Source of the DNA: Dysidea avara
Lineage: Eukaryota; Porifera; Demospongiae; Dictyoceratida; Dysideidae
Reading direction: 5' to 3'
DNA: 64,000 nucleotides
Assembly (NCBI RefSeq): GCF_963678975.1
Contig: NC_089281.1
Coordinates: forward strand, 1,426,001 to 1,490,000
Shown here: one piece after another, positions 24,131-36,670 of the stretch
Numbering within the stretch: the first letter of the stretch is position 1
How the letters are laid out: each line of letters begins with the position of its first letter
The notes under the pieces: generated by a model
Told to the model about the DNA's origin: nothing
The model's database searches: none
What the model saw: the letters and a program-made list of their open reading frames with translations, nothing else
Position numbers and translations under genes: made by a program

Positions 24131-24484
24131 CTACATGAAAAACAACACTTGGTCACACCTTCACTTAACAATGACATCATAAACCAGATGTGTGTAGAAG
24201 GTGGGGGGGGAGGAGGGAGGGTTAGGTGTCATAGCATTACTATAGCAATGAGGATAAGTGAGAAACACCACCTTGTCTAGAATGATGTGGTGATTCTGTT
24301 GGGTAATTTAATGGTAAATATTTTTATGTTTTCTTTGAAGTAATAAAATAACTTAACAACATCAACCTTGGGGACTTTTATGAAGATGTACAAGTTTTCA
24401 AAGTCAAATATCAGAAGCCATCATTAGTAAAATCATTAATGTACACTAGACCATAAATAAAATAATAACAAATGTTCCTCTAAC
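24131..24484. other. RALGAPB copy A intron with poly-G tract
   Basis: 354 bp between the penultimate and the frameshifted exon. A G-rich run (about 24,202-24,222) replaces a shorter G run in copy B. Confidence 0.6.
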
Positions 24485-24810
24485 CTGTAAGATGTAATAC
24501 GGGTACTAATACGATACAGTCCAGATGACAATGGATGAATGAATATAACAGGTAGGGTGAAGTCTGATCCTTTTTTAGTCAGTGTTGAGAAGTAACCAGA
24601 TGAGACATTTACTGGTGAATGAAGTGAGGCAGTTAGTTCAGCTACAGGGAACTCCAGTTGATTTTCAAACCTCTCCAGCCATGCAACAATCACGGCAGTC
24701 TTGTGGCTAATAGACTCTATGACGTGCTGGAGTCTCCAACTGTTCTGTACCCTTGACTTTTGTTGCTCCTGCTGGAGAGGGATCACCAGAGTCTGGTACA
24801 TGGACCATGG
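24485..24810 (-). pseudogene. RALGAPB: RALGAPB copy A, frameshifted exon
   Basis: 326 bp against 328 bp in copy B. Entering in the phase forced by the upstream exon it reads MVHVPDSGDPSPAGATKVKG and then TEQLETPARHRVY before TAG (24,707-24,709). The conserved AVIVAWLERFENQLEFPVAE and PVIFIHPLSSGLYRI follow in another frame because two bases (CA on the plus strand) are missing near 24,696. A long open frame does run through the exon from its 5' flank, but it joins the wrong phase. Confidence 0.88.
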
Positions 24811-24959
24811 CTGTGAGATATACAAACAGGACAAACATCAGTGGTACAAATAGTGGTTGCCAAACACAAAAAAAAGCAAAATTAAAACGTTTTTTTGGTA
24901 GCTATGTACACGAATACCCAATGGAACACCTGTGCACTAATCCAGTGCCATGAGTCAGT

Positions 24960-25190
24960 GTAGTCAAATTCTAGACTACTGAAGTATCCCACAAGAGGCT
25001 GTACCATGTGTCTTGGCTGAAGGTGTGAACATTTGAAGTCTCACCTGAGCCTCACACATTATGTGGAAGGGATTAGCTTTCTTAGTCAACACCAGGTTCC
25101 CATACTATAACACAACTGGGGCCAAATAACATCAGGTTATCATTAATACAACTGAGTACAGTTTCTTACTCAAGGAAACAACAACAACAA
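24960..25190. mobile_element. SINE body fragment in copy A
   Basis: Plus-strand reading CCCACAAGAGGCTGTACCATGTG ... GAAGTCTCACCTGAGCCTC ... AGTACAGTTTCTTACTCAAGGAAACAACAACAACAACC. The same word order occurs in the SINE at 41,800-42,025, which also has a tRNA-like head. Here the head is missing. Also present in copy B (about 50,625-50,850), so it predates the duplication. Confidence 0.55.
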
Positions 25191-26075
25191 CCATAAACTT
25201 ATGATTTGTTATTGTTTGTAACAATTGGATGCCATTATAACAAGGTGAATATCACAGGTTTTAACTAGCAGCATAGCTGTATAATTGCATGCTCTGTAAT
25301 TGCATGTTTACACATTTGCCTCCTCCAGAAACCACTAACTATGCTCACTTCACAGAAACTACAGTTTCTTATAAAGTTATAAACTACCACATCATCTCCT
25401 AACAGTTTTGGTATGAAGTCACAACCAGTGAAATAGTACACTACAAGTTCTCTACACTTCCCCTAATGTGGGTACTATCATGATGATGATGATACAATCC
25501 CCTGATGGTGCATATTTACAATATAGTTGGACTTCTTCAAAACACAAAGTTCTATAGAATACTATTAACCCAAAAGTTCTTGAGTTGTGAAAGCGAGGAT
25601 GCTACCAATGGGCCTAAACTACATATAACCTTGTGTGTGAAACTAGCACTCCATGAGCCTGGCACTATATGGGGTTTAGAGACTATCTTAATCTGTGATA
25701 GTTACTGGATGTGACTATTCTAAGCTTTGTTTAGTTTTTAACCATATGTATTACCTAGCAACCATTCTTTATACTGATATATAGCCATATATGTATGGAA
25801 CTATCATTATTTATTTATTAAGTTTTTGCTATTGGACGTTCGTAATTAGGTGTGTATTTGTTTTAATTGTAATATATGGCAGAGTAAGGTTTCTATAAAT
25901 AGTGCAACAGAATGCACACACATTATGCTAAATATAGAACGAGACCATAATATTTGCCTTATTAGTAACAAGTATATGAAAACAAGCAGTGGAACACAGC
26001 TGCAGAAATTATGAATTATACAAAAATTGTTCACTTAATCATTTTGGTCTATATGGCTACAATGATGATACTTAC

Positions 26076-26379
26076 ATGAACCAACATTTCCACCAGAATC
26101 AGTTGAGTCCATGGAACGGACACTGGAATTGGAATTACTCCAAGCAGAACTCCATACCACAGGAGTTACAAAAGCCACCTCATGAATGGAGTCAGTGTAA
26201 TAAGTGAACAGAGTATGTGGTATCTGAGCCTGTACTATCAGGGGCTTACTACCCTGAGTATCATCACTTAATGGATGCAGTTTCCCCTTGAAGCCTGGGT
26301 GAGTAGCTGGGTCCACCACCCAACCTAGACCTTGTAGGAGCTTCTGGAACTCTTTAGGTTGAGCAACCAATTGTTGTTG
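26076..26379 (-). pseudogene. RALGAPB: RALGAPB copy A, Rap-GAP-type exon
   Basis: 304 bp, phase 0 to phase 1, no internal lesion. It begins QQQLVAQPKEFQKLLQGLGW, continues VVDPATHPGFKGKL, and ends with a Ser-rich linker (SSAWSNSNSSVRSMDSTDSG). LGW-VD---HPG-(K/T)G is diagnostic of this segment of RalGAP beta. Copies A and B differ at three residues (Leu/Pro, Trp/Arg, Thr/Ser). Fragment D at 7.7 kb agrees with copy B at the Pro, so copy A carries the derived state there. Confidence 0.92.
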
Positions 26380-26913
26380 CTAGAGTGAAAGGGAAGAACA
26401 CCATATACCACACTGTTGTATGTCATTGTTAAGTGACTGTTAAAATGTGTTTTCCAAGGAGAAGTAATTTGTAAGTAGCTCAATTATATAATTACAATAT
26501 ACTATTTACTAGGAAGTCTACATCATGTGACATCACAGTTCAGTGTTTACAGTTCTTAGTACATCCATTATGTACTTATAGAGATCGTGTCATCAAATCT
26601 TAAAGTTTCCATGAATCAGCAGCTATTTTAAATTTCTCAGATGAAAATCATCACCAAACAATGGCAAAGCCACTATACTGTATATATAGGTTACTTACAA
26701 GATGGGAAACAAAGGAGTATAAGTAATAATATTGTCAGTAATAGTGACAATGACCAGTGGTGATTATAGAGCTGACATACAAGGAGAAAGGAGGGGCTTC
26801 CCTCTATAGAATTGCTCATGACAATACTTATCATGTAAAACAGTACAGTCTCTCGGGTAGTAATCGCTTGATATTTGATAATTTACTGAATAGTACTCTT
26901 ATGGATTACTGAC

Positions 26914-27084
26914 CTGTGTTGCTAGGATATCATCTACCTTAGTAACACCATCCTTCACATACAACATGAACACATTGTCAGTGTAACGTGATGGTAGTCG
27001 GTCGAGGTTGGCAAGTGATGCTGAGAAATTTGGTAGCTTGCTATCTAACATCACCAGTGATGGCTGTCCTGTTGGCTGTTGTGC
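26914..27084 (-). pseudogene. RALGAPB: RALGAPB copy A, 171-bp exon
   Basis: 57 codons, phase 0 to 0: AQQPTGQPSLVMLDSKLPNF, then LDRLPSRYTDNVFMLYVK, then KVDDILATQ. It matches the human segment with LIALDSTIPGFF and LPCRPFDTVFIFYMK. No lesion. Confidence 0.92.
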
Positions 27085-29311
27085 CTACAACACAAGTCAT
27101 GACAAGTACAAGTAGCTACAAGGGTATTTTAAAAGAAGAAATAAAAATAACAAAACAATCAACTTCAGTCCTTATATGTAGCTTGTCAACATACTGAAGT
27201 AGAGACTCTATGTCAACTAGTATAGTCACAGGTGTAGATGACCTCCCTTGTTACATTGCTTTTTATTTCTATGATCCCTACTCGTGTAAATTTCTAACTT
27301 TTCTTAGTAAATACACTTGCTTTTTCATAGTTATGACTGGTTAACCTGTGCATTCTTCAAAAGAATGATGTTAGATACATTAGTTTCTTGTCTGAATCAC
27401 GTCCTGACAATCAATTACTGAAAGTGAAGTGGCCATTGTGCTTCATTTTCAGCTTTGTTCCACCTGTTATAATATGGCACTACAAATGAAGAACAGTACG
27501 AGAAGTGCCTCTGCAATCAATTCAGTCACTATGGCAACACGTGACAATGATGTACTGTATGTAGCTAAGGAAAGCTGCTAAAGAGTACGTTATGTCTTAA
27601 TCCACAGATGACTTTATAAAATTAGTTCATTGTTTTACTTTCTACTGATCCCAAAAACTGAAACAAAACAGCTACCCTATACTTAATGACTCAGTTATAA
27701 TAACAGTGTAGCAACTGGACCATACTGCTAATGTCTTCACCATAATAGTACACTTAATTACATGGTTCCAAATATGGCAGAAATATTTGTTAGAGAGACA
27801 TACACAAATAACTTATCACATTTACAGACTACAGGAGGAAGATAATAAAATGTCATTTGAATAAGTAGGGAATACCGACATGTTATCTGTCTGCTCATCT
27901 ACATACATGTTTTCCTTATTAGGAGTTAAAATATTTAAAACATAAAGCAATTCCTTATATGGTGTCCACCACCTAAGAAACTACCAATTATCACAGTAGA
28001 GTTGTACCGATAATCGGATCAATCCACACAACTACAAAATTGATGGTTGTATGAAATAAAACATCTCTGTGTTAATTGGAAGTAGTAGACCAGTATTCCT
28101 ATGGTATCCTTATATAATATCATATCCTTATATAAGGGTTCAGTCTGTACACAGGAAAAGGCACAGTGAAATTATACATAAAAACTCTACAATAGGTTTT
28201 TTGTTCTGTAGAATTATGCTAGATTATTCCTGTTATTACAGTTTGTTCAATTTGGCATTAATTTTACAGAGCAACTAAACGTATTGTAGTATTATTCTAC
28301 TGTAACTTTACCTGTGGTATACTATGATTTAACACATTAGTGGAACACTTTACCATTTATAGTGTGTACATGTGATGGGTAGGGATGTAGTAATATAGTG
28401 AAACCTTATGAGGCTGGTTTCAGGACAAACCTTCTTGCTTTAATAAAACAGGTAGTAGCATTAAACTGGGGATTTACTTCCTATTTGGAGACTCTAAACT
28501 TGATCAAGCACTATGGATTCTATTTTTGATTGCAATAAATGTAGAAATCAACATCATATTAAATGCCAACTTTATAACTGGCCCACTTCTAGCAGACAAC
28601 ACGCACACAAACACACAACATGGGTAGAGCCCTAAGTTCTATTGTTTATAATTCATGCATTTAAATGCCACAATTGGTTATAAACTGATGTACACAAAGT
28701 TGCCATGCAGGGATGACTAAATATTTTGTTGAGTGATTCAAATTCACAGCTATTATTAATTTCAACTCATGTGGTTGAATTGACGTATCAGTCATACTCA
28801 CATACAGGTGTGGTGTGGGCAGTGGGTAAATTAAAGTGTGACATAACATGTTACTGTCTACATGGTATTTTTTGAGGGGCATAATTTTTACAAATTTAAC
28901 GAATGGATTATCTTTTATCATGAAAATGGTTAAAAATATTAGAATATCTAGACATCCCAATACACTACAGGCAGTGCCATACTGGAAAATAAAATTGCAA
29001 AAGTGATGGAAAGTGAGTGCTTGTGAAAATTACATACCTTGAAAAAAACTGTGTACGCGGTACTAGGCCCAAAATATAATGGCTACATGCCAAGTGTTCC
29101 CAATACCATCAGTACAGGGTCATATGGTAAGCTATAGAATATGGAAAAACACACTCTAATTCGGTTGGATAAACACCAAACTATTTCACAGTCTGAACTC
29201 CAGCAGATATAGATTTGATTTGATCTTTGTCTTTTCTTGTGAATAGCTCAGTAGTTAGAAGGTGTATTAGTGAAGGAACAGGTCAGTGTTGAAATATAAG
29301 CTTCAATTGGT

Positions 29312-29449
<138 letters not shown>

Positions 29450-29676
29450 ATGTCCATAACAGAGGAAGAGGTAGTCATACTACTACTACCAATAGTGTGG
29501 AGCATCATTCAGTGGATGGCTTCACTTTACTGGTTCAATGGTGTGTGAGGAAGGTATGTTATTACAAATTCTGTGACAAGTATTTCAATTCTTGATGTGC
29601 TGCAATCTTTATCAGTAAATAAACATGTCTTGCCTACCCTTAACCCAGTAATCAGGGCAAACATCATGTAACAAAC

Positions 29677-30224
29677 CAACGTTGAAACCGGGTCACTACT
29701 GCTGACCCAGATGACCCACTGACCCGGATAGCAATCCGGGTCAGACCCGGATTTGACCCGGATGTGACCCGGTTTAATTAAAGCCGAGACGTATTTCAGC
29801 TAGTCTCGAGCGAGCGAACGAGTCTACATTTTGAGCGTTCGATTCGTGTTGAGTAAATATTGCAACTTCAGCCTAGCTGTAGGTTGAAGACCAAAAAAAA
29901 AAAAAGGTCTTCACCTACTGACAATAGCTACCCCTCACCATAGATACCCTCAGTTTCGTGCTACATACTGCACTTACTAACAAATGGGCGTGGCTGAGCA
30001 TATGTTGGTAATGCGATAAGTGGGCGTGGCTCACGAAAGAACTACGCGATAGCGTTAATAAGTTCCACGTCATCAAACGAACAATTTCGTTTCTCACGTG
30101 ATCCAATCCGGGTCAGACCTGGATAAATTGTAAACCGGGTCTGACCCGGTTTACAATTTATCCAGGTCTGACCCGGATGACCCGGAGAAAATGTGACCCT
30201 GATGACCCGACCTGGTTTCAACGC
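29677..30224. mobile_element. 548-bp MITE with 10-bp target duplication, copy A only
   Basis: Ends CAACGTTGAAACCGGGTCA and TGACCCGACCTGGTTTCAACGC are inverted. It is flanked by exact 10-bp duplications TGTAACAAAC (29,667-29,676 and 30,225-30,234). Copy B has one TGTAACAAAC and no element (about 56,633-56,642), which proves insertion. The interior is rich in GACCCGG words and holds a palindrome at 30,105-30,175. The 9-10-bp target duplication suggests a Mutator-type element (inference). A decayed relative lies at 42,440-42,715. Confidence 0.93.
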
Positions 30225-30240
30225 TGTAACAAACATACAC

Positions 30241-30320
30241 AGGGGTACAACAGGTTACACAAGATTACAACAGGTTACACAAGATTACAACAGGTTACAC
30301 AGAATTAAACAGGTTACATC
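30241..30320. repeat. ~22-bp minisatellite
   Basis: Four units of CAACAGGTTACACAAGATTA. Also present in copy B at about 56,640-56,725 with a similar number of units. Confidence 0.85.
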
Positions 30321-31635
30321 AAGATGATGATAACCCACAAGTTCACTTGATTTTGAGATTGATGCTTAACTAAAAAAAAAAAAGAAAGCCAGACCAGAAC
30401 ATGTAGTCTGAGGTAAGCTCCAAAGTAGCCACAACTTATAACTTGTTACAAAGCACTGAGACAATATTAAACATGTTATAAGAATTAACAAGTGTGATTC
30501 CCTTCGTAGAATTCTCTGTGGTTTACGATAAACATTTAACGACAAATTATTAAGATGTTCAAAAATCACCTACAGCTTCCTGTTGCAAATTCCACTAAAT
30601 GACTACACTGAATGTCCTTACTTGAGAGGTTTCTGGGACTACATGTGTGTACATCATTATTAATATGCACTGAAGCATAATTTGCTAGCCAGAGAGTAAC
30701 AAAGTTTTAGTGATTTTCAGTTAAATTGTCACCATTAGTTGCCATAACGATGATAATGGCATGGTTAACATCTATCACAAATATCTAAAGCTGATTTCTG
30801 CCAGTTTGATATTATCAGGCAAAACATATAGTATTGTGGTTACAAGTTGTCTTTGTTTTGTTGCATGCTTGGTGACAGTGTTTATCCAGAGAAGCCATTC
30901 CACCTCATAAAAATCTTGCGGATCTTTTACACGTAACTGCCTTAACAGTCTTTACATGATATCACAACAGCTGTGTGTCTAGTGCACTAGTCTTTATCTG
31001 GTCAGGAAATATATTTTCAAGCACCTTATTCAGTGGTTGATATTGTCAATTGTAATACTAGGGATCATGTTGGGGATTTACCTGTTAAACTATCAATAAT
31101 ATTTTATTTAGCTGGGTATAAAATAAAGTGATGTAATCAGCCAACAAGGTGCTTTCTAAGCTATTACTCACAACTTAATTACCGAGGCTACAGGCCTAAG
31201 TGTTTAGAAATTTTCCTGAGCAAAGTGGAGCCAAATCTAGTCGATATTCATCAAGCAAAAATCATGGTAAGCCAACAATGAAATAGCCTTACTGGGAGAT
31301 TACTTTTTGGACAAGACAGGTGACATTAGCACTAACACATGCTAATGTCACAATGCGGTGCTGACACTACAAAATTGAAAGGTAAATGTGTTAACAACCA
31401 CAGGTTGTCACACAGGTTATCAACTCACTAGTAATCCACCATAGATTTGTAATCTAGAATACAATAACAAAATATATTGCATAAAATTTTCCAAGTGTTA
31501 AAAATTAAACCTGAAAATAAAATAGCCTAAAAATTAACATGACTATAATTATACTAAATGCCCCAAAAAACATTTTGACCAAACTCAAAATCCATACATA
31601 TTAACATTTCATATCTCAATAAAAATAAACTACAC

Positions 31636-31708
31636 CTGTAAGGCTTCAGTACTGGCCAGTCCCAAGTGAGACAACACCAGTCAAGCAGTTTGGTAGCTTT
31701 TGCAAATA
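31636..31708 (-). pseudogene. RALGAPB: RALGAPB copy A, 73-bp exon with nonsense codon
   Basis: Reads SYQTA, stop, then LVLSHLGLASTEALQ, compared with human [20 protein letters not shown]. The stop is TGA at 31,681-31,683. Copy B has CGA (Arg) at 58,177-58,179, a CpG-type transition. Copy A also lacks 20 bp just past the donor: the intron starts GTGTAG, against GTAACT in copy B. Confidence 0.9.
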
Positions 31709-32057
31709 CTGGAACAAGACAGGAACAATGACATGACAGATTACAACATTATAGGATATTGGCAGTTAGTTTACTGATATCATCATTTTGCCTGGAGCCT
31801 TACAACAACAAGTCATAATTAAACAGTGTACCTGACAATAAATAAACATGTTATGTCTGAGGCATGTTTCAGGTTGTTGTTGTTGTCGTTAGCAAGAGTA
31901 AATAATTGTACTCTTGCTGTTAGTATGTACAATAATAAACATCTTAATAATATGTGCTTAAAGTTTAAAAAAATGATGATGCGTAATTTTCCCACAAACC
32001 ATTTAACAAGTTAATCTATTGTGAACACCTTTTATGACAATCATATTAACACACAGA

Positions 32058-32143
32058 CAAATTGATACAGTTAATACTCCATCCACAGTATAAACAGCCA
32101 CAGCTGTTTATATTGTGGATGGAGTATTAACTGTGTCAATTTG
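32058..32143. repeat. 41-bp hairpin unique to copy A
   Basis: Arms 32,058-32,098 and 32,103-32,143 are reverse complements with two mismatches and a 4-nt loop. Copy B (about 58,513-58,560) has only the left arm, followed directly by the CTGTGGCTG flank, so the second arm was added in copy A after duplication. Confidence 0.9.
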
Positions 32144-32834
32144 CTGTGGCTGTTTAGCTAATACCAAGTTTGAAGGATTTGCCATATATAGAAAAGTGGC
32201 TAGTTTTTTATTAATAAAAACCTTGTACAGCCCTGTATGTGACCAGTCATATGAAATAAAATTAATATTGTGTTTTTAATAGCTCAAAATTTTGCATAAT
32301 TTTGACCAATGATTCGATACCACAACATATGGTATGGTTCCACACCAGAGAACAACAGATGGTCATTGACTACCCCACACATATGGCCACACAAATAAGG
32401 GTTAGGGTTATTGTTGTTAATATTATACACTTTAATAGACAAAACATTTAGTCTATATACCCATGTGCTCAGGATTATCTGAGCAATGATCCTAGTAACA
32501 TGGACTACAACAATAGACAATCCCAACATGTGCTGTAAAGCACAAACAATTGTGCTGGTCAAAAGTTGTGAGTACTGGCCATTATCAAACAGTGGTGGCT
32601 GCTGACCAGTGTAGGTACTGCAGTGATATATGGTTACAGCTTACAAACAATGTCACTAATAATCCACCACTAGCTACAATCTGTACACAGAGATAACCTT
32701 ACTAAACTAAGAATTAGTAAAACTAAGCAGAACTACAAACACTATACATGATACTATTATTATACAACAAAAAGCAGTTACAAAATTACAACAAAACGCT
32801 CCAGTATATCAAACTGTCTAGTTCTAGTACTGAA

Positions 32835-32950
32835 CATAATTCATTATAGTGACCATGTCACCAAGGGGTACTTCATGACCTCATTAATAAGACCACCTCT
32901 TTATAGTGACCATGTCAAGTGGGTCCCAAACTGTACTTCATGAATAAGAT
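32835..32950. repeat. Short tandem block (ACTTCATGA / GACCATGTCA)
   Basis: AGTGACCATGTCA ... TACTTCATGA occurs twice here and twice again at about 46,985-47,075 outside the duplication. No ends were recognised. Confidence 0.5.
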
Positions 32951-33596
32951 CATAGTGTATTTTGTAGCTAACCAGTTGGGACTACTAAGGTAGAGTATGT
33001 GTCCTGTAAAGATACTTCCACATATTAGATGCAAAACACAATAAGCAGTTGACTCCTTGTACTGACTGATATCAAAATGTACCCTATACTGTGGCTTCAC
33101 ACTACATAAAGCAGTAATAATAATAATCAACAAAAAACACATGGGTCAAATTGTGAGAAAATACTAAAAAATACCACCTTTTTGCAAAGTAGGTCAAATT
33201 CATAGTTGGTACCCATAATGGTTGATCATGGAAGTAATGGAACAATTAGAGATTAATCTAGTGTGAACACAACATAATGATAATCATTATCATCATCCTA
33301 ACGTGGAACTAAAAGTTAATTCCACTAACTATAGCAGTAGCTACATTTATGGGTTAGCTTATACTATTACCATATATGTACAACCAAATTGAAGGACTTG
33401 TAAAGTGACCAGTTTTTCTATCAAATGAAAGTACCTAAAATAAAAGTCTGTCCTGTATGTGATCAGATGTGGGAATTATCCAGGTTGTATAAGTTGCAAC
33501 TTATACAGAATAACTAACGAATGATTAAAATACTGAAAGACAACATGTAGTGATTTATGAAGTTCTGAAAAGCAGAATTTTATATGTGTATAGAGT

Positions 33597-33780
33597 GGAA
33601 CCCGAACCTCTCTATAAAAGACACTTTGGGACCCAGAATTTAAATAATTGAGCTAGACTTGTTGGGACCAAGATTTTTGTGTCCTTACTATAAGGAGTTA
33701 GGGTTACTATAAGGGGTTAGGGTTACTATAAGCAGTATTACTATTGTGTCTATAATTTGAAGAGCTGTTAAGTTCCACTG
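33597..33780. mobile_element. Decayed GGAACCTCTCTATA-type MITE, copy A
   Basis: GTGGAACCCGAACCTCTCTATAAAAG at the left, TTGTTGGGACCAAGATTTTTGTGTCC inside, and AAGTTCCACTG at the right. Contains three tandem GTTAGGGTTACTATAAG units, which look telomere-like only by chance. The matching copy B element is at about 60,112-60,285. Confidence 0.55.
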
Positions 33781-33834
33781 TTAGTTTGATTTTTGCATGT
33801 ATATGCGGTTATAAGGAAAAACTGACAACTTACA

Positions 33835-34211
33835 ATGGACTTTATCCACAATGACGTCACAAGCACAAGATGGCTGCATTATTTGGGGGGCCAATGTACA
33901 GGTACCTTGGAGAAATTGTTTGATCAATCATATTTCAGCCAGGGAAGGAGATATCGAGCTCTAAGCAGCAGGTACAGTATGGTTACAAGACAATGTAATA
34001 AATTATTTGTATAACATGCTGGAAAATGGAGACAGTCTTCATTTGTAATGGTTTTTGTTACTTTATACTCATATCTATTGGCTACTGGTCAGTATCTTGT
34101 TTCATAAGTGAAATATGATCAATCAAACAATTTCTCCAAGGTGCCTGTGCATTGGTCCCCCAAATAATGTGGCCATCTTGTGTTCATGATATCATTGTGG
34201 ATAAAGTCCAT
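33835..34211. mobile_element. 377-bp element with ~100-bp inverted repeats, copy A
   Basis: ATGGACTTTATCCACAATGA ... CACAAGATGGC ... GGGCCAATGTACAGG-ACCTTGGAGAAATTGTTTGATCAATCATATTTCA is repeated in reverse at the right (TGAAATATGATCAATCAAAC ... TCATTGTGGATAAAGTCCAT). Present in copy B (60,335-60,696), so older than the duplication. Confidence 0.8.
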
Positions 34212-36121
34212 AATCTTGTGGGTATAAATCAATTGTATTATCACTAAAAGTAGTGATAATGAGTAAACTAACTATTTTAGTAATGAGTAAACTATTTCAC
34301 TGCCACATGCAAACCACATTAATTTGGACTTTAATAAACCCACTATAAAGGCTATAATATTCTATTAAATCACATTTAGGGTATACACCTCTGTACTATA
34401 TTCTTGTCCCTTTGAGACATACTCAAGGCTCCGTCCGACAGTCACATCACATAATCCTTAACTAACTACCGATATCCTAAACATCATATGATAACACAGT
34501 TCACTAGACATGTCGTACATAAATTACATTACAAGTCATGATCTTATATTACACTAGGTAAACTGTCACATCACAACATTAAGGTACTTGTCCTGATGGC
34601 TACACTGTGTATGGGAGAGTACGACACATAGAAGATGGTTATAATGTATTCATTTGTATAGAAGCCTTGCAATAACATTAATCCTTATAATCATTGACAA
34701 TATTTAAACAATCCGCCAATTATTAGAATACCTGCATTTATGTAACTTATATATTATTCTAAAAATTTTCCTATATAGCCATAGTACTCCTCAGTATCAG
34801 GTGACCAACAAGATTCATATGTTATTTGAGAGCAGCTGATGATTTGTGATATAATAGTAAGATCATTATAGGGTAATACGAGATCATCACTCCTTCAGAC
34901 TGGACATATTGAGTACTAAAAGAATAGTTGATAATGATTAACTGAAGGAACCATAATAGTTCTTTGTGATTTTTAGCAATTAATTCTTGATACCTTATAT
35001 GTATGTGTGCACATAACAAGAACCTGTTGTGAACAATGATATTCCTTAAAAGATGACAAAAATGTTGATACTTAATTTGTGTCTACTTTGACATTCTTTT
35101 TCTGAGAACTTGTTATTGTATGGAAAATTAGTAAAATCAGTTGTAGTTAAGGACGTACCAAATTTTAGACTTACAACAATACACATCAGGTCTACACTAG
35201 TGATTGACTAAAGCTAGGAGAATACATCATTTGGTTATGATAAAACATCAAATACATTTCCTATAACAAGGAGAAATCACACACCACAAATGACTAAATG
35301 ATTAGCAAGATATGTAGCACATCATTGTGTCAAGTGATTCAGCAATTTGAGGTGGTAAATTACACCAAACACTAGTACTGTTATACTTTCACTGTTTATG
35401 GTAACAATGTACAAATTATAATACAAACAATAACTCAATTTAGGAAGCCATAACACATCTAAAACACTATATTTTATGACAGGTGACACAAAACTGTTGT
35501 ATTAGCCATCATAACATCTTTAAACACAATACATCACCTACAATATTTATAAAGAGAATACTTACAATAGGACAAGCAATTCTATACAACATTATTATCA
35601 ACTATTCTATAATCTGATAAAGATATGAAGCAATTAGAACACTTCACAATCTTTGTGATGTACTGGCATGTGTGTCCACACAACCAAATATGGTGTCTAG
35701 TGTTGATACTGACACTTCCTTCATTGTATAACATGGAGCAGCTAACAGTGTCAACACTATCTCTAGTGCAAATGTGATTCTTGTAAATGTGTACCACATC
35801 AAAACAAACTGTCTTAAAATGGACCTGCTAGGGGTGTTATGGTTGGATTTGATTCACCTTCCAAGTGTGACCTTGCAGTTTGAGTTGTCTTTAATAAACA
35901 GAATTAAGATACACAAAACTACAAATTGTTGAATTGAAGCATCAACATAGAATAACAGACAACGGCTTAAAAACTAGCATATGGACAAAGAGTTAACCAA
36001 CTCCTTGAAAATGAGAGGTTGCTGCCAAGTTTTGTAGAACTAAACACAACTCAACAATCAATCAAAATTACACTTCTCTCAAAACAAACTGTGGTATGAA
36101 CACTATGATCTTTTATTAGTA
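34212..36121. other. RALGAPB copy A intron, nearly identical to copy B
   Basis: No exon seen. In 34,241-35,580 I counted about a dozen differences from 60,728-62,060, far fewer than in the rest of the duplication. Confidence 0.6.
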
Positions 36122-36305
36122 TACAGTGGAACCTCTCTATTGTGGACATTTTGGGACTTTTTGCTGTAATATAGAGGTTTTCCTCTTTCAGAGGTAAAAA
36201 ATGTATTAACCAGACCTGTTGCGACCAAAATTTTTGTCCTTATTATGGAAGTTTTTTCTATTGTGTCCTTAATTCAGGGAGTTTGTTAAGAGAGGCTCCA
36301 CTGTA
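36122..36305. mobile_element. TACAGTGGAACC MITE, 184 bp, copy A
   Basis: TACAGTGGAACCTCTCTATTGTGGAC at the left and GTTAAGAGAGGCTCCACTGTA at the right. Interior has AGACCTGTTGCGACCAAAATTTTTGTCC. Copy B equivalent at 62,649-62,831. Outer TA suggests a Tc1/mariner-type target (inference). Confidence 0.75.
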
Positions 36306-36670
36306 TCTATTAACCTGTATTGAAAAGTTTGTGAGAACTGAGGACTCTACTCATCAGTATACAACACGGACCTGCCAATTCACATTATTATGTAGGATAC
36401 GTTAATATGGTGAATATTTTTCTTGATATTTGATGACTCGACTCCTCTGGGTTGGTTTACAAATGTAGGTGGGCACTTATTAGGTAATTGTACACAACAT
36501 GTCTCATGGCAGAGGAGGTATGACGCACTCATGTGAGCTCATAGAATTTGCATACAGCTATTAAAAAAGCAAATTTAGGACTGTTTCATTGAAAACTAGG
36601 TGCTAATCAAAAGATTTTCTTATATGCGTGAACCCCAATAGTTTGATATTAGCATACACGGCAATTGGAG

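Noticed and set aside
24436..24834. 132-codon frame as an intact coding exon of copy A
   Set aside because: It enters in the wrong splice phase; the correct phase meets TAG and a 2-bp deletion.
33700..33745. Telomere-like GTTAGGG units
   Set aside because: Only three interrupted units inside a decayed MITE; copy B has none.
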